Shown here in pieces: positions 56,126 to 64,000 of a DNA stretch of 64,000 nucleotides. A model generated the notes under the pieces. It worked only from the letters and a program-made list of their open reading frames with translations, did not search any database and was not told the origin of the DNA. The stretch's first letter is position 1. The number at the start of each line of letters is the position of its first letter. The DNA is from Papaver somniferum (Eukaryota > Streptophyta > Magnoliopsida > Ranunculales > Papaveraceae): NCBI RefSeq assembly GCF_003573695.1, contig NC_039358.1:100626117-100690116 (forward strand), given 5' to 3'. A program made the position numbers and the translations under genes.

Positions 56126-57067
56126 GTGTGGAATTTATTTTTTTTGTTGATGTTTATATGAGTTTCAGGAAGTGATCATGTTGAAATCATATATGTGCAT
56201 ATATTAGTGCGAGTTTTGTTGAAAAACCCTCGTTTTTGAAAACATATGTTCGTTTGATCGTTAGTTTTGAAAACTAATAATAATCCGTGATTTAGGAGGG
56301 ATTTTTTTTTAATATATGTAGACCTAGGTTCAGTGATAAAACTTAGTTTATGAGCTTTCATGTGAACCAAGGTTTTATCATAAAAAGAGTGAATTTTCAT
56401 GAAACCGAAATAAACCTTCGTTTTAGAGAATGACGATAGTACGAAGGATTTTTTATTTTTTTTTATACATGAACTTGTGTCCAATGATAAAATTTTGTTT
56501 ATGAGCTTTCATGTAAATCAAAACTTTATCTTATAAGGTGTGATCTCTCATAAAATTGAAATAAACCTTCGTTTTAAAGACGAACGGCGATACGAAGGAA
56601 AAGAGTTTTTTTTTTATATAAAATCATGGTCTGTCCATGAAAAATATATTTGCATAAAAAACCGTGACATGCTTTCACGGGAAAGAGTGTACTTTTTTTT
56701 TGCGTGAGTTATTACTCACTGAAAGTAAAACGTGAGTTATTATTTCATGTTTTGAAAACATATATTTTCAAAACTGATTTTGGAATAGTGTTCAAAGTAA
56801 ACAATTATTTATGATGAGATATTGTTTTAGTTTTTCATAATTCCATGGTGAATGTTCACGCAGTAGAAATGTTCATGATTTTATGAAAATCTAAGTTTCG
56901 TTCGTCTTTTGCAGGTTTCGAAGAAACGAACGAGTTTTGAGGTGTTTAACTCTTCGATTACCACTATCACTGTCGTTAGTGGAATCGTAAAGAGGTAACA
57001 GTTAAGAATTACCATTTTTGCAGATGGATTCACTTGCATGTTGATAATTTTATGCTCCTGGTTTCAG
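56126..57067 (+). other. Probable 5'-leader intron of the antisense unit
   Basis: The leader ends GCCGACCAG/GTGTGG at 56126 after a GC-rich stretch, and the sequence turns T-rich with repeated CATAAA..TTTTATC segments (56,330-56,560). CTGGTTTCAG at 57067 would be the acceptor, with the ATG of the first antisense ORF four bases later. The 56,270-56,600 part is an imperfect tandem duplication (GATAAAA.TT.GTTTATGAGC.TTCATGT, period about 170). Confidence 0.5.
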
Positions 57068-57070
57068 AAA

Positions 57071-57646
57071 ATGTCAACTTCCTGCGACAACAATTACGAT
57101 TATTATTACTCCTCCTCCTCCTCCAGCTCCTCTGAGGATTCCAAAGCTTCTGTAGCCAAATCGAAAGATAAGACAACTCATGATGAGGGAGCGAAGTCTA
57201 GCGTACCCTTGAATGATCGCAGGGTCACTTATGCTGAACTTATGAAGAGGAAGGCTGAAGATGATGAAGCCGAGAATCGTCAGCGCAGAAGGGATCGAAT
57301 CCGACGCCGAGTACAAGTGGCTGAGGAGAGACGTCAATTCCTTGATGGGGTACCCTCTGACTCTGATGCTGATGTTTTTGAAGAGGAGACTGCGTGGGTA
57401 TTTACAGAGCGCAAGATCAAGCCTGACCGATACGAAAGAGAGTTTCGGAGGACCATGAAGCAAATTGAAGCCTAAGCTGAAGCAGAAGAATACTCAGACT
57501 CAGATGATGATCCTGAGGCTCGTCCAGACTTCATCCCTGACGCTGATTCCGACGAAGAGGAAGATAACGATGACAAATCTGATGACTCGGATGACGAGAA
57601 GAACAATGATGACGAATCTGACAATTCGGATGAGTCTGACGAGTAG
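57071..57646 (+). pseudogene. Antisense ORF 1 of the Gypsy element
   Basis: An ATG four bases after the putative acceptor opens a 191-residue frame with a single in-frame TAA (57473-57475, codon 135), ending at TAG 57644-57646. The product begins with a Ser-rich run (YYYSSSSSSSSEDS), has a long Arg/Glu-rich helical region (KRKAEDDEAENRQRRRDR) and an extremely acidic C-terminus (repeated DSD, DDE, NDDES). No domain is recognised. It is coded against the direction of pol, in the spacer between integrase and 3' LTR. Extra antisense ORFs at this place are known in Tat-type elements, but their function is not. Confidence 0.6.
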
Positions 57647-58158
57647 CTTTACTTCTATCTTCTTTAAACATTTGAATGTTCTTTATCCTTCGTAGTAGAC
57701 ATTTCTTTGATGATTTCGATGAATTTGCTTTAGAGCTAGGGATTTCTTCTGAACAATAAATATTTTATTAATGTTGATTCCTTCTGATCGAATGAAACAG
57801 ACCAATGTCCATGCGCCTGAATCCATCATACTCTCTTTTGATGATTTCCGTCTTGTGAGAAGTACCAAAATACGGTTAAGAGACACGTGACGTGTAGAGA
57901 GCTGCGTGGTCATTCTCTGACTATGCCGTTGTCAGTCCCCGGTGTGTTATTTTCCTCCGCGTCTTCGGTATTGATCTCGTTTGAAGCTTAGGGTTTCCGC
58001 GAATCCCGTAACTGAACTGACTGTTCGTAGAAGATAAACATCCACCGTGTCTAATATATATCTTCGAGACTTTGAGTCTATCATCTACGTGAATATTTCC
58101 TCCATTCCTGAGTCAGTTTCATCGTGCAGAGAAATTCTGATCATACCTTGTTATCGCT

Positions 58159-58770
58159 ATGTTGAGCAGTAGTATTTCTTCTCGAGATGATCCTCAATCG
58201 AAACGTGAAATAGAAGCGTCCATCTCAGTAAGTTGTATACCTTTTTCTTCTATGTCTGATCGAGATTATCTGATCATAAGAAAATGATTTGTTGCAGGAT
58301 AACCAGAAGAATTCTTCATCTCATAAATCGAGGCCCAAGCGCACTGTTAGAGCTCTTGCCCGGTACAGGTCGGCTTATGCTGAGGCTGGATCATCCGTAA
58401 GCACCCTTACAACCCTTGCAGTTCCACTATGCTCAATTTCGGTAAAATTAAATACTTCTTCGTTTCATCGCAGGCGGATGTTCGTGTCGTCGTTGATGCC
58501 AGAAGGAGAAGGAGTGGAAAGTTTGTGACCGTGGTTGAGGTTGAAGACAGCAACACCCGAGTTGGTGAAGACTCTGTAGAATCCGTAGAGATTGAACACA
58601 GGGTTCACGCTCGTGAATATCCAACAACTGGACTATCGTTTGAAGCTCCTATGATCAATAATTTCCCGGTCAATGAGGTGGTTGGTGGATTCGTCAACCC
58701 CAAGTGTCACACGCCTCTTTACACCAAGAACTGGAAAATATATGGACATATTGCTACGACCGAGGTGTAG
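58159..58770 (+). CDS. Antisense ORF 2, three exons
   Basis: An in-phase model joins 58159-58227, 58298-58396 and 58474-58770 across introns with standard borders (CTCA/GTAAGT...TTGCAG and TCC/GTAAGC...TCGCAG), giving 154 residues. It starts MLSSSISSRDDPQSKR, has a basic SRPKRTVRALARYRSAYAEA segment and a C-terminal part with FEAPMINNFPVNEVVGG. The clean phase across two introns argues that it was a real transcript. No known domain. The stop at 58768 may be part of a further intron leading to the coiled-coil ORF downstream, but the phases do not fit without an indel. Confidence 0.5.
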
Positions 58771-58807
58771 AAGGGTTTTCTACCAACCTTCCTAACTACA
58801 GTTGCAG

Positions 58808-59163
58808 GGTTGTTACCGATCATTGAAGAGATGGACCAGATGCGCCTGCGAGATGTCAAGAATCAGGAATTGCACAGGTGGGATGAGATGATTTCGAACT
58901 GCGAGACATTGCGGTTCAAAATAGGATGGCTTCGTCATCGGCTCGAGATAATCAAGATTCATAAGGCGGCGGAGGCTGCTGATGCGATTTCTCTGACCAC
59001 TGCTTTACTGGAGGAGGAGAAGATGCTCGCTTTGGAGTCGGCCCGGGTTGAGAAGGCGGTGCAGGAATTGAGGACGAAAACCAAAAGTTTTCAGAAGAAG
59101 CTTGACAGGGTTGCTTACGAAAACCAAAAGATTACCCATTGTTGGATGGTTTGCTCTGAGTGA
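58808..59163 (+). CDS. Antisense coiled-coil ORF 3 (possible last exon)
   Basis: An open stretch after a good acceptor-like ACAGTTGCAG (58807), first ATG at 58831, stop TGA at 59161-59163. About 110 residues that are nearly all helical, with heptad-like Leu/Ile spacing (RFKIGWLRHRLEIIKIHKAA, then LLEEEKMLALESARVEKAV), a classic coiled coil. It is probably the C-terminal exon of the antisense protein. Its stop lies 190 bases from the pol stop on the opposite strand, so the two units converge. Confidence 0.5.
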
Positions 59164-59354
59164 GCATTTATGATTGTTGTTTTTGAATAGGTCTAAGCTT
59201 CTGGTTAGGCGGAATAATTGATCATGATATGAAGGAATTTTGCTCATTTATGAAATGTTTAATGAACAAATGAGCATTTTCACGCTCTTTGGAGGAATGA
59301 AAATTACATTTTTGAAAATGCTTGAAATGATGAAAAGGTAATTGCTTTAATGAA

Positions 59355-60692
59355 TCAGGCGTAATAGGCTTTGAGCCATTTGCCATTGATTATATTCCCT
59401 TCCACTCCTTCATCCACGGCTAAGATCCTGTAGTACCCACTGGATACTGCCTTGATGACTACATATGGTCCCTCCCATTTCGGAGAGAACTTGTGAGCTG
59501 ACATATCTTGTTGAATGTGCTTTGCTGTCTTTAATACCAGATCTCCTATTTGAAATGTTCGAGGTCTTACCATTTTGTTGTAGGACCTGGAGATCCTTTG
59601 TTTGTAGGTTTCTATGTATTTTTCCACCTTAGCCCTCCTTGACTTGAGCATGTCTAGTTCAGCGATTCTTGACTTGGATACTTCGGCCTCATCCCATTGT
59701 CCTCCACTGGATGTTGCAATCCTTGCTGAAGGAATTTTGATTTCTGCTGGAAGTATGGAGTCTGCTCCGTAGACGAGGGAATATGGCGAAGTTCCGATTG
59801 AGCTCCTTGGTGCGGTTCGATAATCCCATAGAGCCCTAGGCAGCTGTTCATTCCACGTTCGAGGATTATCATGAATTTTCCGACTGAGAATTCGGATCAA
59901 AGTTTTGTTGGTGCTCTCCGCTTGTCCGTTTCCTTAGGGATAATATGGTGTGGAGAAGACTTGTTTGATGTAGAATTCCTCGAGCAGTTCAGTCACATGT
60001 TTATTGGCGAAAGGAGTTCCATTATCAGTAACAATGTGTTTAGGAACACCGAATCTACATATTATGTGCTCTTTGATGAAGGCTGCAATCGTGACTCCGG
60101 TGGTGCTTCGAAGAGGAATCGCTTCAACCCACTTGGTGAAATACTCAGTTGCAGTGATGATGTATTCATGCTGCTTTGAAGATGCTGGATTGATCTTCCC
60201 GATGATATCCAGTCCCCAGCTGTATAAGGGCCATGGACTATTCAAAGAATTTAACGGGAGACAAGGAGTGTGGATAACATTACCATGGATTTGGCATTGG
60301 TGACACCTCTAAACGTATGCAGCTGCATCGTCTTCCATGGTCGTCCAGTAATATTTCTCATGGACTTGAAGAAATAATTTTCTCTTTCCTTGATGTTTTC
60401 CATCGTGTATTTCCTTCAGAATTGTTGGGATTTCATGTTCAGCTAAACATCTCAGTAAATTCCCACCAAAGCTTTTGCGGTATAAGATCCCGTCAAGAAA
60501 GACAAATCTCTTAGCTCTCTGAATGAGTTTGACTGCTTGTTTCTTTTCTGTTGGTAGTTCGTTGTCCCGGAGATGTTTGATGTAAGGCTCCCTCCAGTCC
60601 CCAGTGTTGCGGACTGTCAAAACCTCTAAGTGATGGGGAGGTGTCTGACAATTGGGACAAGATCCTTGTAGAGCCCTTGCTTGAGCTTCCAT
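59355..60692 (-). pseudogene. pol: Gypsy integrase with zinc-binding linker
   Basis: One frame from 60692 to the TGA at 59355, with two in-frame stops (60309-60311 and 59934-59936). Domain order: linker of DWREPYIKHL type, zinc-binding HH-CC region (HDGKHQG...CHQCQ), catalytic core with first Asp in SWGLDIIG, second in VTDNGTPFAN and the Glu expected just after the 59934 stop (GNGQAE), then an FQIGDLVLK / KWEGPYVV C-terminal domain. It inserts element DNA into the host genome. No chromodomain is seen, in keeping with the Tat branch. Confidence 0.9.
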
Positions 60693-60940
60693 GGAAGGCC
60701 AGTAATATCCTGCCCTCTAAAGCCTTCTGTAAAGTGTTACTACTAGTGTTTGTCCGCAGATTTCTTCATGTATGCGCTTGAGTTGTTCTTTCACTTCGTC
60801 GTTTCCAAGGCACCGTGATAGGGATCCATCAGGGTTTCGGTAATACGGCGCCCCATGAAGCAGGAAATAATTCTTCAATTCTTTGAGGCCGATTTAGAGA
60901 TGCTCAATTCATGAATGATAGGTGCTCGCCAATCGTCTGT
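60640..60940 (-). pseudogene. pol: Extra copy of the zinc-binding linker domain
   Basis: Between the second RNase H and the linker noted above, the frame (after a shift near 60,890) reads DWRAPIIHEL, LKNYFLLHGAPYYRNPDG, SLSRCLGNDEV, LKRIHEEICG, a stop at 60717-60719, RAGYYWPSM and CPNCQ. The same block order then repeats in 60,600-60,290 (DWREPYIKHL, LDGILYRKSFGG, NLLRCLAEHE, LKEIHDGKHQG, EKYYWTTM, CHQCQ). Thus about 300-350 bases seem to be duplicated in tandem at the protein level. Confidence 0.6.
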
Positions 60941-61430
60941 TGAAATGTCTTCGACTTGAGTGAGCCAGGTAGACGACACAGTACGCCTCTGTACAGTGAT
61001 TTTTTTCTCTGCCCCTTCGAACTGCAGCTTAGAAGCGAGAGTTTCTAGGCAGTCGGCATGCCTGTTGTTGGTCCGTCCAGTATGGACGATCGTGGCATCA
61101 GCAAAATGAGTTAATAGTCGCTGAGCTTCGGTTCGGAATGGAGCGAGCGTGATTTCCTTGAGAGAGTATGCTCTATTCATCTGATTAACCAGTAACTTTG
61201 AATCTCCTCTTATTTCAAGGTGTGTCGCTCCTGCTTGCTTGGCCAGGGACAATCCTAATAAGAAGGCTTCATATTCTGCTGAATTGTTGGTGCAGTGGAA
61301 ATCCAACTTGAACGAATGTGAGAAAACTTCACCAGATGGGGACACCAGCACTATGCCCGCTCCTCCGGTGTCATTTCTAGGGATGGCGGATCCATCAAAG
61401 TATGGAAGCCATGTTTCTTCTTTGATAACT
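60875..61430 (-). pseudogene. pol: Second (archaeal-type) RNase H domain of Gypsy pol
   Basis: The frame reads YFDGSA and GGAGIVLVSP (about 61,410-61,335), NSAEYEAFLLGLSLA, RGDSKLLVNQ and NRHADCLETLAS, giving the catalytic Asp-Glu-Asp-Asp set. This extra RNase H follows the native one, as in Tat-type elements. It shifts frame relative to the RT/RNase H ORF near 61,440 and to the linker near 60,890. Confidence 0.85.
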
Positions 61431-62154
61431 AAGATATCTGGAAATTCACCGGGTACATCCTCGTGTAATGTTGTCGTACTTCTCCTGGAAAAGCAGCGAG
61501 CAAGTCTTCAACTGCTTGGACTTTGATCGCTTTAGGCGGCGTGCAAGCTATGTCAAATTCTGACATCTGGAGTGATAGCATGAACTTTATAGGATCAGCT
61601 TTGGATACGAGTACAACCCTGTTGGACAGTAAATAATGCATGAACTTCTGGATTGCATATACTAATGTTAGACATGCCCTTTCATCCTTTGGATATCGGA
61701 GTTGAGCGTCTTTCATTGTGCGGCTGAAGTAGTAGATTGGTCGTTCGATGCCTTCGCCGTCTTCCTGAGCAAGGAGTGCTCCGATAGAAACTTCACTGGA
61801 GGCTGTGTAAAGAATCAGGGGTCGTCCCTGTACTGGAGACTTCATGACAACATGTGACAATAGTATCTGCTGTATCTTATGGAAGGCTTCTTGTTGAACG
61901 ACTGTCCAGGTGAAACTTGCTCCTTTCTTCAGTAGAGGGGTGAATGAGGCAATGAGTTGAGCCAATCCTGGAATAAAGCGTCGAATATAATTTACCTTGC
62001 CCATAAAACTCTGTAGTTCCTTCACGGCGCGTGGAGGAGGCATGGTGGTGATAGCTTTCGTCTTATCCGGATCGACTTTGATTCCTTCGGCTGTGACTAG
62101 GAATCCTAAAAACTTTCCAGAGGAAACACTAAAAGCGCACTTCAAAGGATTCAT
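61429..62154 (-). pseudogene. pol: RT C-terminus and native RNase H of Gypsy pol
   Basis: Begins with KFLGFLVTAEGIKVDPDKT and SFMGKVNYIRRFIPGLAQL, the end of the RT thumb, then the RNase H with LILYTASSEVSIGALLAQED, PIYYFSRTM and ERACLTLVYAIQKFMHY. The first RNase H Asp is replaced (LYTASS instead of the usual LxTDAS), so the native enzyme is probably inactive, which is known for elements with a second RNase H. It is in the same frame as the RT ORF, cut from it only by a TGA at 62173. Confidence 0.9.
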
Positions 62155-62172
62155 CTTTAATTTATATTCTAT

Positions 62173-62823
62173 TCATCTCTCGAATACTTGTCTCAAGACT
62201 TCGAGGTGAGACGTTCGAGTCTTCGATTTTACCACCACATCATCGACGTAGTCTTCCACTTGTTTGTGTATCATGTCGTGGAATATGGCAGTCATGGCTC
62301 GTTGGTAAGTGGCACCTGCATTCTTTAATCCAAAGGGCATCATAGTGTAGTGGAAGTTCCCAATGGGAGTACGGAATGCAGTCTTGTTGACGTCATGCTC
62401 ATGCATCTTGATTTGGTTGTATCCGCTGTAACCATCCATGAATGAGAACATACCGTGGCCACTAGTTGCGTCGACGAGCATATCAATGTTGGGTAGAGGA
62501 AAATCATCCTTTGGACAACATTTATTCAGGTTCCTGAAATCGATGCAACATCTGATTTGACCATTTTTTTTCTTGACAGGAACAACATTTTCCAACCACG
62601 TTGGATGTTGAATAGGCTTGATGAATCCTGCTGCTAGTAGTTTCTGGATCTCGACTTTGATTTGCTCCTCGACTTCGTGTCTAAATTTCCTAGGCGGTTG
62701 TTTGACAGCTTTGGAGCCAGGAACAATGTGCAGGTGGTGGGTGACCAGTTTGTCGTCTAGACCGGGAATTTCCTCATACGTCCAGGAGAAAACATCTTGA
62801 TATTCTTTCAACAGCTTTTTCAA
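62173..62823 (-). pseudogene. pol: Reverse transcriptase of Gypsy pol
   Basis: Contains VVPVKKKNGQIRCCIDFRNL, FSFMDGYSGYNQIKM (first catalytic Asp), TMMPFGLKNAGATYQRAM and EDYVDDVVVKS with the YVDD box. It copies element RNA into DNA. The ORF is closed by a TGA at 62173-62175 in an otherwise continuous frame. Upstream the same frame runs through 62824-63039 (acidic linker) to a TAG at 63040. Confidence 0.95.
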
Positions 62824-63039
62824 CTCCGCCTGCTCCTCTGATGACAGTGCTGAACTAATCAGGATCGGCCTTGGATCATCTTCAGTCTCAATATAGATTG
62901 TCTCGAGATCATCGATGGTAGAGTCAGTGCCGTCTTGTAATTGTCGTGGGGCGTCTTGAACCTCTTCTTCGAGTGACGGTTCGTTCTGACATGATTCTTC
63001 AGGGTGGGGAGACTTTTCATCGTTCTCCCCGATTAATTG

Positions 63040-63759
63040 CTAATCTTCCCGTCGGCGATAAACGATCCTCCCCTCCGCATCACGGCTGGTTATGAAGTTT
63101 GATCCTGGAGTTGAAACCTGATCATTACGGCGTTTAACCGACGTAGTAGATGACTTAATCGCCTTAGCATCTGAGGATGATGGCTTGTCAGCGACCTTTT
63201 CAATAGCCTTCCAACATGGAAGTGGGATGCTGCAAACCTTGCTTGGAGGCTCTGGGATGCTCTTTTGAGATTCAAGGAACTCAACATCGTAGACAGGAGC
63301 ATAAGGAGATGACGAAGCTGGGATGTGAACGATCTTGTTGTTGAGTAGTGCCTTCATGCATTGATGGTATGTGTAAGGGACCACCTTGTTATCATGGAGC
63401 CATGGGCGCCCAAGTGTCATGTGATAGTCGGGCTCTTGTTCGATCACATGGAACTTTACTTTTGACTGAATAGGCCCTACCTTCAAATCGATGTATGCAT
63501 ACCCATATGTATGGATCTGACTTCCTTCAAAGCCTGTCATCAGGATAGGGTGCCGGACAATCTTGTGCTGTGGGAATCTGGCCGTCTTGAGAGTCTTCAT
63601 AGTGACAATATCTGTAGAAGCACCTGTATCAACGAGGGCTCTCTTGAATTCGTAGTCTCTGATGAAGCCAGTCACGTACAGGGATCGATTGTGTCCTTCA
63701 TATGCCATGCATTCTTCTTCTCCAAAAGTGATGTTGTTGATTGAATGGCCAGACATCAC
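63040..63759 (-). pseudogene. pol: Aspartic protease region of Gypsy pol
   Basis: Residues 41-48 are ALVDTGAS, the catalytic site of retroviral-type aspartic proteases, followed by HPILMTGFEGSQIHTYGYAY and FHVIEQEPDYHMTLGRPWLH, the second conserved block. The rest is a Ser/Pro/Lys-rich linker. The frame closes at TAG 63040-63042 and is otherwise in phase with RT. Its first ATG (63759) overlaps the TGA of the upstream ORF as TGATG. Confidence 0.92.
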
Positions 63760-63992
63760 GGTGTTTCCTCAGCTGTTAGGCACGACGGAGTCAGAGGTAT
63801 GTCTGACGATATCTGGTTGAGTGCGGAGAATGTACTCGTACGTTGATCTCTGGAGAAGTGTAGAAGCTCACATAAACTTTCGATCAGATGTGCAACTTCT
63901 TGGTCCACCGGCTTTTCGTAAGTAGTGAAGCTGTTGGTTTGAGGAGTATCGTTGGCAGTAGCGCTGGGATGATCTACCACTTCTGCTCCCAA
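63756..63992 (-). pseudogene. Sequence upstream of the protease (gag-pol linker?)
   Basis: A 78-codon ORF ending in a TGA that overlaps the protease ATG by one base. The product is acidic, with a helical HLIESLCELLHFSRDQ segment and no zinc knuckle. It could be the end of gag or the linker before protease. The window ends before this can be told. Confidence 0.45.
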
Positions 63993-64000
63993 GAGTTTTG

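Larger units (their letters stand above)
52504..64000 (-). mobile_element. Gypsy element of Tat type, inserted in D, runs off the window
   Basis: A minus-strand Gypsy element: 3' LTR 52504-55702, an antisense-coding region 55,973-59,163, then pol read leftwards from the right edge (protease, RT, RNase H, second RNase H, zinc-binding linker, integrase) ending at 59355. The order PR-RT-RH-aRH-INT with a second, archaeal-type RNase H, a long spacer between pol and 3' LTR and antisense ORFs in that spacer are known traits of the Tat/Ogre/Retand branch. Gag, primer site and 5' LTR lie outside. Confidence 0.9.

Noticed and set aside
59871..60303. Plus-strand ORFs overlapping integrase
   Set aside because: They are antisense shadows of pol with no start context or splice signals, unlike those at 57071-59163.
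61997..63744. Plus-strand ORFs over RT and protease
   Set aside because: They are shadow frames of conserved pol domains.
1..64000. CRISPR arrays, bacterial operons, rRNA or tRNA genes
   Set aside because: No regular short repeats with unique spacers, no tRNA cloverleaf or rRNA sequence was seen. The Met-tRNA matches are primer-binding sites of retroelements.

Overview
This is plant nuclear DNA. The evidence is a PLATZ-family zinc-binding protein gene with four coding exons and GT-AG introns, Copia-type primer-binding sites matching plant initiator-tRNA-Met, a Tat-lineage Gypsy polymerase with a second RNase H, L1-like LINEs, and hAT-like and PIF/Harbinger-like miniature elements. The base is AT-rich and eudicot-like. 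Papaver or a relative is a guess I cannot establish from the sequence. Almost everything except one host gene is transposon.

Bases 1-25,091 are a three-level nest of Copia-type LTR elements. Element C (+ strand, outermost; its 5' LTR is cut by the window start) was split by element B (+ strand, 1778-19627, 5-bp target duplication AGTAG). B was split by element A (- strand, 7836-16312, duplication CCCTC). All three have long LTRs (about 2.4-3.0 kb), a Met-tRNA primer site and repeated AAAAGGGGGAG-type purine tracts before the 3' LTR. None has protease, integrase or reverse transcriptase, so they look non-autonomous. A keeps an intact 475-codon gag with two zinc knuckles. B has a coiled-coil-like ORF plus a small 3' ORF. 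C has the relic of a protein resembling the putative plant transposon domain Transposase_32.

Bases 25,092-29,500 hold a poly-T tract, a LINE 3' tail and the PLATZ gene (TATA box 26955, CDS 27102-29148, 240 aa), the only convincing host gene.

Bases 29,500-46,141 are a patchwork of small insertions: an hAT-like element with an 8-bp duplication (29885-30512), a 993-bp inverted-repeat element full of GTCGGCA motifs, a 103-bp foldback, a decayed L1-like LINE (31878-about 35,700, - strand), a MITE inside a MITE (36392-37031 and 36617-36982), a 5'-truncated LINE with a 12-bp duplication, a 684-bp retroposon with a 16-bp duplication sitting in a tandem/inverted repeat, and a solo Copia-type LTR (42078-44531).

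Bases 46,142-52,503 are element D (- strand), a fourth member of the long-LTR non-autonomous group. Its 3' ORF is related to that of B. Its 5' LTR is cut by a Gypsy/Tat-like element (52504 to beyond the window end, - strand). That element shows, from left to right, its 3' LTR with a GC-rich hairpin array, an antisense (+ strand) region with its own TATA box, intron signals and two ORFs, and then integrase, duplicated zinc-binding linker, archaeal-type RNase H, RT/RNase H and protease. The pol frame is long but broken by several in-frame stops, mostly explainable as C-to-T changes, and a few frameshifts.
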